A DNA stretch of 64,000 nucleotides from positions 64,406,351 through 64,470,350 of the forward strand of contig CM053162.1 in NCBI GenBank assembly GCA_028571685.1, in the 5' to 3' direction. Under the pieces are notes generated by a model. The model ran no database searches, was not told the DNA's origin, and was given only the letters and a program-made list of their open reading frames with translations. How positions within the stretch are numbered: the first letter of the stretch is position 1; each line of letters starts with the position of its first letter. Position numbers and translations under genes: made by a program. This document shows positions 33,651 to 45,684 of the stretch, piece after piece. The stretch is from Heterohyrax brucei. Taxonomy: Eukaryota; Chordata; Mammalia; Hyracoidea; Procaviidae.

Positions 33651-34533
33651 GTTATAAGAACAGGTGAAAGGCAATGACAATCTGATTTATGTAGTGGGGA
33701 CAGGAAAATGGGAACCCCTGATGAACGTCTCTCACTTGTGTGAAGGCAATGCCGTCATTAAAGGTGAACACTGAGAAGATCAGATCTGTACTCCCATTCC
33801 TCCAATCTTAAGGGAACAAGGACGGGACCAAAGCACAGGTAGGGTGGTGGTTTCTAAATCCTATTAGGTAACTTAAGACAAGCGGAAACAAACTTAAATT
33901 TCAAAACCTTGCCTTGGATCATGAACTGAAATTGTGAAATTATGTGACACTGTTGAAATAATTTCTTATTCCTTATAACTGCAGGGCTGACGCCTGCTGA
34001 AAACCAGGGTCACAAAGTCATCCCGTGGGGTAATGAGTTGCAACTCCAGCTGAATACACAGTTGTCAGATTTCTTATATGAAAGTTCATATCCATATTTT
34101 CAAAGGTATATACAAATAATTTGAGGCAGGATTTCTTGCAAAACCCAGAGGATGTCTGAAATCCTTCCCAGAAAAAAAGCAAGGAAATCATTCACTTGGA
34201 ACTACAAATCTGCATTTAAAACGACTTGTAGAGTGAAAAGCAGAATCAAAGTGATGCCCAAAAAGAAGTGCAGTAATTTACTAATTTATGTTATTAAAAA
34301 CAGTAGAGGATTGATTTAACGGATATTTAATTATGTATGTAAAGTTATGATTTTTGATCAAGCACAATCTATTGATAGTTGTGCACTTATGAGAGATTCT
34401 GCATTAAATAAGCTTGTTGAGGCATTTGGATTGCATTTTGATAGTTTCTAGGTTAACCAACAGAATGTCAGTTTATGGTTAACATACCCTAAGTGACATA
34501 TAAGGTCAGAGAAAAATTAGCATATCATACCAC
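33651..34533. other. Unique sequence
   Basis: Nothing recognised. Confidence 0.6.
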
Positions 34534-34696
34534 GACCAAATCCACTCCCATTGTGTTGATTCCAACTCATGGTTACCCTACAGGTCAGAGTAGAACTGCC
34601 CCCCCTGGAATTCCCAAGGAACTCCTGGTGGATTTGAACTGCCAACCTTCTGGCTGGCAGCCATAGCACTTAATCACTATACCACCAGGGTTTCCT
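34534..34696 (-). mobile_element. tRNA-derived SINE, short type
   Basis: 'accaaatccactcccattgt', 'ggtcagagtagaactgcccc', 'taccaccagggtttcc'. Confidence 0.9.
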
Positions 34697-35534
34697 AGCA
34701 TAATATAGATAACAATATTTAAATGCTTGGGAAGATGTAAGTATTGTGTTCACTGTAGTAGTTTACAGTGTCCAGATGACTGTTTTGTTCCTTACCACGT
34801 GAAATAATTTGCTGTGGGAGACACCAAGATGTTTAGAAAGCAAGTTATAGTTTTTTTTTTTTTTTTTTGGTGTGTGTGTGTGTACCAGGAATGTTGGTGG
34901 GCACAGTTACAGTTGAAATTAGACATCTCATCTTAGTGAAACTGAAAGAAGTTTAAGATTGTCAAGTAGAGGTAGAAGCAATTAAAATATCTACAAAAAT
35001 GAATTGTATTTGCATTATAGGCATAGCTGATGATGAGGTTTATATTAAAGTATAAATGTGATGATGGCATAATCATTTTTTTTTTTTGGAAATAGCTTGG
35101 TATGTAGAGATCTCCAGCTTTAGTTAACATGTTATAGAGTACCAAGGAAAAAATACCAATAGATAGCCCATAAAGTTTTCAGTTAATTTACTCACCTAAA
35201 ACATTCACAACTCTCACTCACCCTCACCTGCTTCTAACACCTAAGCGAATCATGATAAATGATGAATAAACTAGCTTATGAAGGTTTTCATTCTACTTAG
35301 GTCAGCGGCCTATGCCCATGGAAGCAACATTTGGCATATTTATAGAAAAGGAACTTTTTAAAAGTCACAAAAAGCAAAGATGTCTCCGTAATGATTAAAG
35401 TGCACCTGGCCGAAGCCATGATATTTTCAGTTGTTGCTATACATACAAACACTGGCCAATGAAAAAGGAAGACAGAAGGAAAAAAATGATGCATTTAAAC
35501 TGGAGTGTAGAAGAATAATATTGAATACATCATG
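34697..35534. other. Unique sequence with T run and (TG)n
   Basis: T run 34852-34868 followed by (TG)n to 34882. Frames at 34933-35145 (-) and 35297-35494 (-) show no family features. Confidence 0.55.
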
Positions 35535-36068
35535 GACTGCCAGGTGATCAAACAAATCAGTCTCAAAGGTAGTACAGCAAAAATGTTCCCTAGAACTGAG
35601 AACCAGAAGATTGTTTTACTTCCTTTGGACACATCATCAGAAATGGCCAATCACTAAAAAGTGGCATCATACTTGATAAAGTAATTGTTATTACATATTG
35701 TGGAGTTAATTTTTAACTTATAGCAATCACATGTGACAGAATACAGCTGCACTCTCGGGGTGTCTAGTCAGTAATTTTTATGGAAATGGATCATCAGGTC
35801 TTTTTCCTGTGGAGTATCTGGGTGGATTCAAACTGGCAAACTTTCATTTACCGGCCAGAAAAATAACCATTGCAGCATTAAGGTGCCTTCAGTAAAGAGT
35901 CAGCGCAGAAGTTGGGAAACCCTTCAGCGGGCAGGTTAACAGAATAGCTGCAACAATAATCTCAAACATACCAAAGATTGTGAGGATAGCACAGAACAAG
36001 ACAATGTGTCATTCCATGATACAAAAGGTTATCATGAGTGGGAGGCAATTAAACAGCAACTAACAAGA
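35535..36068 (+). mobile_element. RTE 3' portion interrupted by a SINE
   Basis: The left part 'ctttggacacatcatcagaa' to 'catacttgataaagta' (about 35688) and the right part from 'cagtaaagagtcagcgcaga' (35889) to 'aacagcaactaacaa' are consecutive pieces of the RTE 3' region. The SINE at 35690-35886 separates them. Confidence 0.75.
35690..35886 (-). mobile_element. SINE, long type, nested in an RTE relic
   Basis: 'cttatagcaatcacatgtga', 'atggatcatcaggtcttttt' and 'gtggattcaaactggcaaac' match the long subtype. Reversed head ends 'gcagcattaaggtgcc'. Confidence 0.75.
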
Positions 36069-36807
36069 GGATACAAGTTCATAGTCACTGAGCCCTTGAT
36101 TGAAGATAGTGGTGGTTGCTTACGATCAGTGAACCTTTATGGATACAGTCACCCAGTGTATCATGCCTGGCTGAAAATGTACTTCCTCACTCCTATCTGG
36201 TGGTGCCTGTTTTTTGACATTATTAATTAGCTGTCATGGACTCCTGCTGTAAAGAATCAGAACAGGAAGTAGGAGTTAGCAGTTGGGAAGAACAGCATTA
36301 GCCTGAGAACCTTGAAAGCCTAGGGATGTAGAGGGAAAGGGACAGGATCCAAGATTTCAGCAAAATCACTGTGGATACATGTAACAGATGAGTATTAAAA
36401 TGCACGAGGTTTCTAGGGAGACTGTCAATATTTATTGATGCATTTAGATATGAGAGAATGAACAAAGAAAAACACTAATACTTGCTTTCACTGTGAGGAG
36501 GTATTATTGCTGACAGTTATTTCTGGGAACTATTTACGGTAAGTAGCATATTACCATATGCACAATAACCGTTATGTGTAATATGAGTGTATGTCAGATT
36601 AATTTTCAAAATTTTTATTTGGTTGTAATTCTAAGCTCTGCTACTTGTGTTCAGTTTTCTGTTGCTAGGCTGGCGTGATCACCTGATCACACTAAAAAGC
36701 AAGGAAGAACATTGAGTGTAACATTCAATAAACGTTTGCTGAAAGAAATGTGCTTTTTTTCTTCTTAGCACAGAACTAAGAGGCAGTTTTCATTTTTGAT
36801 ATCGTAT
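36069..36807. other. Unique sequence
   Basis: Nothing recognised. Confidence 0.6.
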
Positions 36808-36972
36808 AAACCAAACACATTCCTGTTGAGTTGATTCTGAGTCATAGTGACCCTATAGAATAGAACAGCGTAAAACTGCCCCATAGGATTTCCAAGGAGT
36901 GACTGGTAGATTCGAACTGCCGACCTCTTGGTTAGCAGCTGTAGCTCTTAACAGTTGCACTACAGGGCTCCT
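36808..36972 (-). mobile_element. tRNA-derived SINE, short type
   Basis: 'accaaacacattcctgttga', 'tagtgaccctatagaataga', 'ttggttagcagctgtagctc'. Confidence 0.85.
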
Positions 36973-38292
36973 GTAAAGAGTCTTAAGCTGAATACTCTGA
37001 AGAAGATGAGACAGGAGAGAGATGCAGGTTTTAAATCACCTCTGCCCACTGTTGGGGAAAGTCCCCTCATGAGAAAACCTTCACAGCCATGGTCGATCAG
37101 GCAGGAGTTTGCTGAACCCAAGATAGGTTAAAGATAAATTCATATCCACAGAAGTCAAAGTTCAGAAGGCAAACCCTGTCACCAAACCAAAACTTGAACA
37201 AATAGACTTATAATTTAAAAGAAAGTAAGATTTAGCCAATATTTTGATCTTCTAATGTGTTCTTGGTGTCTGGGGACACCTACCTGCACAGCAATGAATC
37301 ACTTTTATTTAGCTTTTCTATCAACGCCCACAGCGTGATTGTCTGGGGCTATGCAAACTGAGTTTCTTATGGTCTGACACAGGAATTGATCAGTTTACTA
37401 TGCAAACTGAGTGATTTTTGATCTACTGAGAGGATTAGACCCATGCACACTGTATAGCAATCCTGTGACCAAGATATATGCCTGTGCATGAGGCTTTGGG
37501 CTCGGTCATTCTTGGATAAGGAGGCTGGTAATCAGATCTCTCTCTCCCAGTCCCATTTGCTTATCAGAGTCTTCCTCCTTGTTCTGTGCTCTCAGTAGCT
37601 TTCTCCGTCTCTTATTTACATACAGACATAATACGGTGTCTCACCAACCCCACCATTTCCATCACTATGGTAACATCAAAGAATGTTTCTAGTGAGGAAC
37701 TGACCCCTCGGAGTTTTTCTAACCTGCTGCATCATTAATCAGAAAACACGGAGGGAAAGGAATAGTCTTTCTGGCTATGCACCTTGGTCACAGGACGGGT
37801 ATACTGTGTGCACGTGAACAAAACACACCTCCCTGATAACAGGATAGCCAGGTCAGCTGCACTTAAACAAAGCTATCTTCTTCTTACTCTCTTACAACAT
37901 TCCCACAAAATCTAGCTGACATGTCCCTCCAAATCATAGAATATAAACTCCAGGAAGGAGCTCCTCTTTGCTCCCTCACTTGTTACACACTGGGGGACAT
38001 GTATAGAGGTGACTAAACAGATTATCTTGGACAGGAGATTTCTGGGGAAACCTGGCTCAGGATAAACTCAAATCTATTTACCATCCTGGTTACTTCCTAA
38101 GTAGTAAAGACTGCTGACCATGTCAGTGAGTAGTGTAATTATTTGTTCTTATCCAAAGAGTGCTTCACTATCTGATTTATTTCACTTGGTACGGTACAGA
38201 ATCCTTTAAGGGTAATCATTGCACATAATCACTAAGTGGCACACCAGAAAATTGGTGAAATGACAAATGTCATGTTAAATATAATTTTACAG
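36973..38292. other. Unrecognised, possibly contains a worn LTR
   Basis: From about 37049 ('tgttggggaaagtcccctca') to about 37680 the text has an LTR-like composition, but I see no poly(A) signal, second border or target duplication. The rest is unique-looking. Confidence 0.25.
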
Positions 38293-38340
38293 TAGGGCAG
38301 CCATGAGTCGGATCCAACTCGACGGCACTTGGCTTGGCAG
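38293..38340 (+). mobile_element. SINE or RTE tail fragment
   Basis: 'agccatgagtcggatccaac' and 'tcgacggcacttggcttggc' are a clear RTE-type tail with no body left. Confidence 0.6.
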
Positions 38341-39215
38341 TAACAGAAAGAGAAAGAGAGAAAAAGGGGATACAGTTGCTGAAACTACATCTGTGCAACC
38401 AAACACTTCATGGAACTAGTTCTCTTAGTCTAAAAGTTTAGCGTCATGGCTTCATGGGACCATCCAGCCAATTGATCTAACACTGTTTGTAAAGTTTCTA
38501 TTATAGCCTCTTTCCCCCACCTAGTTTTGTGGATGTAGCCTGGGTCTTAAAAGCTTGTACACATTCAGGATAATACAGCAATTGGCTTCTGTTCACCTGG
38601 AGCAGCAGAGAAAGGAGGCATAGACGGAATGGCATGGCAGGTCTGACTGCCTCCATGAACAACTGCCTTCTTTGCCACTAGGCTCGAGGAACTCGATGAT
38701 GCTGGGCTGCAGTTATTGAACTTGTGACCAAACAATCAATAGATATGCTGTGATCAAAAGTGTGAAAATGTGAAAGACAATTTCAAAATTCTTATAGAAT
38801 GCAGGCTCACTGGACCCACTGGCATGGGAGGAACCCTTATATTTGTTGCCTTGAGAAACTTTGAAATATTCAGCTGAAACTATCCCTTGAAGTCATCTTC
38901 AAACTAAACAACAGTTTAGCTGAATTAGGAAAGAATGTTTGCCTTGGACATTGTGCTATTTTAAAAAAAATATTTTTATCAGATCAAACTGGCAACAGTA
39001 ATCCCGAAGGACTGATGATTACTATATGGGACAATCAGTCTAAGTCAACAGTGGTAAAATAATAAGGGAAGAGATAGCAAGAACAATGACACAAGGCAAG
39101 GAATAGTAACACATGTCATTGAACTATATATGTCATTGAACTGTACGTGTAGAGTTACCGAAGGGGTGTGTAATCTGCTGTGTATACACCAAAACTAAAA
39201 TATTGAAAATACAGA
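38341..39215 (+). repeat. Probable unnamed interspersed repeat, A-rich 3' end
   Basis: 'gtgtgtaatctgctgtgtat' and 'aatattgaaaatacagagag' near the end, with 'cctgggtcttaaaagcttgt' and 'ggaggcatagacggaatggc' inside, feel familiar from afrotherian genomes. I cannot name the family. No open frame. Confidence 0.35.
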
Positions 39216-39779
39216 GAGAGAAATGACTAGTACCGGAAGTAGTGGAAACCTTGGATTCGGTAAAAGGCAGAGCCATTAGCAGGAACTGGGAGAAACAATA
39301 ATGGAGCTCAGGGGAAGCAGAAGCCAGTGCTCGCTGCACCAAGACATGGAAGCAGAGCAGTCAGAGAGGGTGGGCCAAGAACTGGAACAGGTTTAGGGCT
39401 GTGATCAGAAGCGGTAGAGATCTTGAGCAGGCCCAGGCAGTGGGTAAAACCCCAGCTAAGGGCTGTAAAGCCGAGTGGTGAGAGACCTGGGTGATAAAGA
39501 GATGTTCAGAGGCAGGACCAGTACACCTATAATGTCCAGGGCAAGAAGGAGCAGGGAGAGGACCACGACACAGTAGAAAGGGATCCAGAGGGCTTGGTGG
39601 TTGACTCGTATAGGGGGCTGGTTGCTGCATCCTACAGAGGAGAGCAGTGAGGGCATGACACCTACAGAGCCCAGGGTGGTGGTATGAGGTCCACAGAGTA
39701 GGGTTGGTACTGATGAGAGGCCTTGTCCTTGGGTCTGTCCACTGAGCCTATGCCATGTGGACTACAAGGTAATTCTGTC
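39216..39779. other. GC-richer block of unknown nature
   Basis: Noticeably richer in G and C than its flanks. A minus-strand frame 39456-39656 contains a hydrophobic run (YCVVVLSLLLLALDIIGVLV), and another overlaps it in a second frame, so neither is convincing. Confidence 0.3.
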
Positions 39780-39880
39780 ATGCTGTAAGCCAAGAAACTC
39801 CATAGGGGAGGTCTGCTCTGACCTATAGGGTTGCTGTGAGTTGGACTCTACTTGACAGCAGTGGGTTTTGGTTTTGTCAG
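39780..39880 (+). mobile_element. SINE 3' half
   Basis: 'tctgacctatagggttgctg' and 'gcagtgggttttggttttgt'. Confidence 0.75.
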
Positions 39881-40046
39881 TCAAATGTCTCAACTTTCTC
39901 ACAGAAAGTATTTGTTTCTTTATTATGTTCCTTTGAATGAGCCATCATGCCCTGTTTCTCTGTATATCTTGTGATTTTTTTTTCTTTCTTTTTTTGTTGA
40001 GAAGGGAAACATGGATAAGATAACATGATAACTCTGGAAATCATAT

Positions 40047-40250
40047 TCTTCTCTTTTCTTCAGCTTTCTTCTTTTCTTCTTTCTTCCTCTTGCTCTCTTC
40101 TTTTTGTTTTTTTCAGTTGTTGATGACTCTATTAATCCACTGGTTTAGAAACTTTGTTCAAAGACTGGATAACTTGATGTATGAGATGGTAAAAATAATC
40201 AAAACACAAATAAATTAAAAGGTTAATTTTGAGCAGCTAATCTACTTTTA
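40047..40250. other. Pyrimidine tract plus exon-like stretch
   Basis: A C/T-rich tract at 40047-40118 ends in 'tttttttcag', followed by a 72-nt open stretch and 'gtaaaa' at 40191. It may be a pseudoexon; see findings. Confidence 0.25.
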
Positions 40251-40417
40251 GGAAACCCTGGTGGTGGAGTAGCTAAGTGCTGTGTCTACAAAACAAAAGG
40301 TAAGCAACTCAAATCTGCCAGGTACTCCTTGGAAATTCCATGGGACAATTCTACTCTGTCATGTAAGATCACTATGAGTCAGAATCGATTCAATTGCAGT
40401 GGCTTTGTTTTTGGTAA
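40251..40417 (+). mobile_element. tRNA-derived SINE, short type
   Basis: 'ggaaaccctggtggtggagt', 'ggtactccttggaaattcca', 'cagtggctttgtttttggt'. Confidence 0.9.
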
Positions 40418-41499
40418 TCTGTATGTATGCAAGGAAATAATTTTACTTCTAATAACACGTTTTTCTATTTAGGCTGGTTACAACAGTTAAAAGAAAAACA
40501 GTGGAATTAACTGAAAATAGTAATATTTGATTTTTTTCATGGCTTAAACAATTTGCAAATTGGGAAAGTATCTGTCTTCCTACAAAAACAGAAACAGAAT
40601 TTATAAAAGGTTAAGTATATTTTTTGTAGTTTTCATAGTGACAAGATACTCAATTTTTATAGAGTTAGCATTTAAAAAGCAACTCTTTAAAATTTGTCCC
40701 ATTACCTATTTGTAGTTACAAGACTTGCAGCAATTATAATTAAGTAAACATACAGTCTTTTTCATTAAATCAAAGTAATTGGTTTGTTATTGACTACCAT
40801 TTTTGAACCAGAAAAGTCAAATTGACAATGTTGCTAAGTAGTTAGTATTTCTTGGTAAAAACAAAACAAAGCAGAAACTAAGTCAATAGCTTTGCAATTG
40901 AGGTCAGGCTTTTATTCTCAATTTTGGACCAATAAGTAAGATGTCTGTTTTGTTTTTTTTTTCACAGTATACACTAAAATTTCTTTAATTTGTTTTCAGC
41001 TACTGTATTCACAGAGAATTTGCTGAATGCCAGCAATCAAAAGGAAAAAGAAAAAAAGTAAAACAAGCAAACAAAAGAAAAAACAATATATCTTGCAGTC
41101 TTTGCATATGGGTTCTGCACCTTTCTTTTATCCCTTAGCTAGTCTTGCACCTGGCCTTGAAATCAGCCTGAGATGAAAGACTAAGGGTTTCTGAGGTCTT
41201 TTTCAGGTACATACCTTGTCCTTGGGTATATATGCTACTTTGTAAATTTTACAGTACACAAAAATAGTTCTGAATGCTTAAAATTGTATTCTGAATGCCC
41301 TAAGCTTGTATTATGAATCCTAATTATCCAATTTTCCCCATGGCTTTTGATCTGTCCTACAGTGCTGCAGGCTATGCCTTCTACCACTCTGCCCTAAACT
41401 GCCTCCATGATGGACAAGGCAGTGGTTTGCTTCAGTCCTTTAGTTACAGCTATCTAACGGGTTTGAATGGATAAACCTAATAATTTGTGCATGAGATAT
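40418..41499. other. Unique AT-rich sequence
   Basis: Nothing recognised. Confidence 0.6.
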
Positions 41500-41937
41500 A
41501 ATTATGGATTGAATTCTGTCTCTTAACGGGATGTGTCAGAGTCCTGACTTCTATACATGTGAATATAATCCTATTTAGAAAAAGGGTTTCTTTGCTTTGT
41601 TAAGTATAGTTTGTGTCCTAAACCTAATTGCTCATATATGAGACATAGGGGCAGGACATACACAGAGACGTGTAAGCACAACCAGACATGCAGGGAAAAT
41701 AGATGCCATGTGACAATCACCACGTTGGCCCATGGAAGTGGAGACAAGGATTGTCCCCTAGAGCTGACAGAAAGAACCTTTTCTTGGAGGTAGTGCTCTG
41801 AAATTGGACTTCTAGTATCCTGTACTGTGAGAAAATAACTTTTCTTTTTCTTTAAATCAAGCCACCTATTTATGAAATTTCTGCTACAAAAGCACCAGCA
41901 ACCTAAGGTATGATCAGCTACCATCCTATTCCAGGAC
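41500..41937 (+). mobile_element. MaLR-type LTR (MLT1-like), plus orientation
   Basis: 'ggattgaattctgtctctta', 'gtcagagtcctgacttctat', 'gaaaataacttttctttttc' and 'tgaaatttctgctacaaaag' follow the order of an MLT1 LTR ('ttgaattgtgtcc' to 'gtgagaaaataa'). Frames at 41571-41939 (-) are chance in the LTR. Confidence 0.65.
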
Positions 41938-42429
41938 ACAGTTCCAAACTGGAAAGGTGGGCCACCACTTCAACCCAGCTGTGGAGTCAGGGTGAGGAAG
42001 GGGTGTAAGCAAGTAACAAAAGACCATAAGCTTCCCTCTTGTTTCCTGATGAGGTGGTTCGCATGATTAAGCATTTATGTGGGTGACGTGGACCTTTGGC
42101 TGTGCACTAGCATTCTGAAAAAGCTAGTTCTGACAACTGCTCCTCATTTGTTAATTATTCCTTAGGGAAAGGGGCAGGATGGTGGAGATTCTTGACTCCA
42201 TCGTATTGTTGACCTTAATATCTTCTATTTTCTTTAATACTGAAAGCTTTAGCAAACCTACTTCAAAAATTGGCACTTAAGACTCTTAAAAGCTATTTTC
42301 CCCATATTGGGCTGTATACATTTAGAAAATGTAGTTAGGAAAAGTTTTCAAGGAATCTGGCTTGTCTAAGTTCTCTTACTTTTGCCTTTTAGTAACTAGT
42401 TGTCTGTGGACACATGATGAAACTTCTGT
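41938..42429. other. Unique sequence
   Basis: Nothing recognised. Confidence 0.6.
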
Positions 42430-42581
42430 GTAACCTGCTGTTCAGTTGATTCTGACTCACAGTGACTCTAAAGGACAGAGTAGAACTGCTCCACAGAGTT
42501 TCCAAGGAGTCCCTGGTAGATTCAAACAACTAACTTGTTGGTTAGCAGCTGCAGCACTTAACCACTATACCACCAGGGTGT
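42430..42581 (-). mobile_element. tRNA-derived SINE, short type
   Basis: 'gttgattctgactcacagtg', 'gagtttccaaggagtccctg', 'accactataccaccagggtg'. Confidence 0.85.
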
Positions 42582-42591
42582 CTGAAACTTC

Positions 42592-42705
42592 TATAAGCCT
42601 CAGTTTTCTCATTTGTGAAACAATTAATACAAAAGCTTGTCATGAGGATTAAACAAACAATATAGATATAAACCTAGCTTTATAAACAATCAGTAAGTAT
42701 TGGCT
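42592..42705 (+). repeat. MIR fragment
   Basis: 'agcctcagttttctcatttg' and 'catgaggattaaacaaacaa' match the MIR tail region. Confidence 0.65.
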
Positions 42706-43315
42706 TCATTCTTAACCTGGTGTATTACATTAGCTCAATAAATATGTGAGGTATATAAATAAAAAATAAGTATTCATGCACTTTCGACAGCACTTGGCAC
42801 TTGGCTATGTCTTTAAGATGCCTAGAATTTTTATTGCACTTTTATGATTTGAATTATATATTTAAAGTTATTATTTTTTATATACATGTTATAATTTATC
42901 AATGTGAGTGAATATTGACTATATGCAATTCTTACATGTAAATGAGTTTGTTTCTTGTTACTGTCTTAACTGCACCACTGATGTATGTGACAGTTCTTGC
43001 ATGCAGAGTACTTGTAACATTTCACTTGCCTCATTTGAAGCTGTATTATGTACCATTACCTTAGTTTTGCATAGAAAATAAAGATAATGTTTGATAATGT
43101 TTCCAAGTTTGTATGATTAGTTACAGCTAGATTCATATTTCAGATTTTCCTTGTTTGAGGTCAGGGTCCTCTCTAACACCAGAGTCACAATCAAAGTCTG
43201 TTCTTGTAAGTATTACAACAGGGGTTCACAAGCTCAAAAGTATGTGGCAGTTACTAGAGACTGTGAACAAATCAGAGTGCTGGATGCAACTCCAAGAGAT
43301 TCTAATTCAGTACAC
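42706..43315. other. Unique AT-rich sequence
   Basis: A short SINE-tail-like 'cgacagcacttggcacttgg' is at 42785-42804. Otherwise nothing recognised. Confidence 0.55.
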
Positions 43316-43480
43316 TCCAAATCAACTCCACTGCCATCAAGCAGATCCTTACTGATAATGACCCTATAGGTCAGAGTAGAACTGCCCCCTAGAATTTCCA
43401 AAGAGCAACTGTTGGATTTGATTTACTGAGCTTTTAGTTAGCAGGTGTAAAACTTAATCACTACACCACCAGGGTTTCCT
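43316..43480 (-). mobile_element. tRNA-derived SINE, short type
   Basis: 'caaatcaactccactgccat', 'ggtcagagtagaactgcccc', 'tacaccaccagggtttcc'. Confidence 0.85.
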
Positions 43481-44194
43481 CTAATGCAGTAGGTTTATCT
43501 AACCTTTCTGAAGAATCTCCAAGGTAATATCAATGGGGCTGGTCTAAGGATCACATCTTGTATAGCGCCTCACTAGAATAGCAACCCTTGATATGGCCAT
43601 GAACGAGCAAAGGACTAAGTGACTGGGGCTTCCCCACCTCCCCTCTCCTACTTCTGTCAAAATAATTTTGTTTCACTGGTTTTGAACATTGGCTTTCTGT
43701 AACATTTCATTGATACAAGTTTTTGCTGTTTGAAAAATATATAAACAGCAATTAAGATTTAAAACAAAAGCATTAAAATACTATCTCTAGTTTTTGTAAT
43801 AAGGGGATAAACAACACGACTGTACTCAAGACCTTCTGAAGGATGTCAGAACTCATAGACTTCTGGAAATCTTAGAGCCTTTTATTATTATTTATATTTC
43901 ACATAAAACTTCCATTTACAGTTCTTCCCAGTTTCTGTAAAAGCTTTTTGTACCTGAAGTAGCAGACCATTCTAACGGTTGAACTTCTAGAATCAGCCCA
44001 GTTCTGCAATGTGTGTGAGAGGGAATCTATTCTTGGAAATTCACATAAAACCCTTTCCCCAGAGCTGGATACCACAAGTGTGACATGCTACTCAGTGTTT
44101 TGTCCTCTATATGTGTTAGTTCAGCTTGCACAAAAGGTCTTTCGGACACTTAAGCTAAAAGACCCTAGAAAGAACATTATCCCTTCTTGTGCCA
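43481..44194. other. Unique sequence
   Basis: Nothing recognised. Confidence 0.6.
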
Positions 44195-44231
44195 GTATCT
44201 TACGGTGGGTTCTCTAGAGAATCAACACCAG

Positions 44232-44240
<9 letters not shown>
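44195..44240 (+). mobile_element. LTR 5' piece, separated from its remainder at 52443
   Basis: 'gtgggttctctagagaatca' and 'acaccagtaaagc' equal the opening of the MaLR-like LTR family seen at 19508 and (reversed) 8192. The next family block, 'gagagatttgtgtaagaaaa', is found only at about 52446. Confidence 0.55.

Positions 44241-44275
<35 letters not shown>
44241..44275. repeat. (CA)n microsatellite
   Basis: About 17 perfect CA units abutting the left border of a foldback mariner element. Confidence 0.95.
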
Positions 44276-44279
<4 letters not shown>

Positions 44280-44688
44280 TCTGACAATGAAGTCCATGAA
44301 TTTAATTGTTCTAAGTACTACATACCTCATCGCTAAATATCACTAGGGTCACCTTTGAAGTACTCCTCTTGTGAAGCTATGCACCCATGCCAGTGTCTAC
44401 TCTACCCTTCAAAGCAATTTTGGCACTATTTCTGGAATGGCCATTGTGCACAGTGGCACTGTGGCAAGTTTGTGAATTTAATTGTATAGATCTCTGTCAG
44501 GGAGTTTTTAGCCAGTAAACAAATAACTGAACATCCTACTTCCTCATCTGATCTGGCCCCCAGTGACTATCCTTTACCCAAAGAAAAAAGAACTATTGAA
44601 AGGAAGGCATTTTGATGACATCCAGGACATCAAGGGTAATATGATGACAACAGCTCTGATGATCATTCCAGAAAAAGAGTTCCGAAAT
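44276..44688 (-). mobile_element. Foldback mariner derivative, copy 5, left part (split by L1)
   Basis: Short arm 'cgaggtctgacaatgaagtc', '5-prime remnant 'gcaagtttgtgaatttaatt', transposase remnant 'tcagggagtttttagccagt' onward, up to 'ccagaaaaagagttccgaaa' in the long arm. It continues at 51771 after the L1. Confidence 0.9.
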
Positions 44689-45684
44689 GACGGGGGCGGA
44701 GTCAAGATGGCAGACTAAGCACACGTCTCCTTATATCTCTCTGGAAACAAAGACCTGAGCTGATGATCAAATGGAGCCTTCTTATCACCTAATCAGCCTC
44801 AGGACACGGCACAGAGCTGTTAATTGGGACTTCATACCACTCAGCAGAAAATCTCCTCTCTTTCGCTGACTCCTGCTCCTGGCTAGCCCTGGCTCTCACC
44901 GGAAGGTAAATGCACCATTGTGACTTTTTTTCTCTGTCTTGGCCGGGGGACAGAGCTGGGTCTTGCCTAGCGGCTAGACTCAGACGCGCTGCTGGGGGTA
45001 CAGGCAGGTGAAATCCCCATATTCTGAGAGCCAGGCTTAAGACTCTGTTAATCTAGCCACTTTGAGCCTTTAGTTTTATATCTGCATCAGTGGGGTTTAT
45101 ACGGAAGCCTGCAGTCAGTGTGCAGGACGAATGTTGGTACCAAGATTTTAGCGGGACCTAATTCTTAGCCTAGGAGCCAGCACCTGCAAACAGGACAGTG
45201 CTTCTCTGACACAAAAACAGTAACTTACCTAGTGCCACCTGCTTTGGGGGTCCTGCAACAGAATCAGAGGAATCACTACCTCTCAGCACCTTTAGCCCCT
45301 CTGTCTGCTGCCTGTGTGGAGGACGCCATCTTGGATATGGTGGCTGCAGCTGGACCTAATTCTTAGCTTGGGAGCCAGACCCTGCCCACAGGAGAGCGCT
45401 TTTCTATCAGAAAACCAATACTTGATGCAGTGTTGGCTAAGGCTAGGCCCTGGCAGCAGAGGCCAACAGGGCAGTAACATTGCTGTATTCTGAACTAGTT
45501 TGTTATCATCTGGGGTTGGATATAGTGGTGCTTACTTTGTCAATTGAGAAGAGGGAACTCTACACCTGAAAACCTAACTGACTTGTGAACTGCTCAGATA
45601 CCTTTTGCTTTACATTTGAAGACAGCCTAGAGAAACATTTGCAATCCATTCTCACAGTACCTCTTCCAGCCTCTACATACTCAC
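44689..45684 (+). promoter_or_regulatory. L1 5' UTR with internal promoter and YY1-type site
   Basis: L1 is transcribed by Pol II from within its own 5' UTR. 'caagatggc' at 44703-44711 lies about 15 bases from the 5' end. That is the position and sense of the YY1 site that sets the start site in other mammalian L1s. The same block, slightly changed ('caagattgc'), occurs reversed at about 1520. The UTR is CpG-richer than its surroundings near the start. Confidence 0.6.

Noticed and set aside
37049-37680. Solo retroviral LTR
   Set aside because: No poly(A) signal, paired borders or target duplication found; kept only as a note.
39361-39656. Possible membrane protein on the minus strand
   Set aside because: Two overlapping frames both open in a GC-rich block, no splice or start context.
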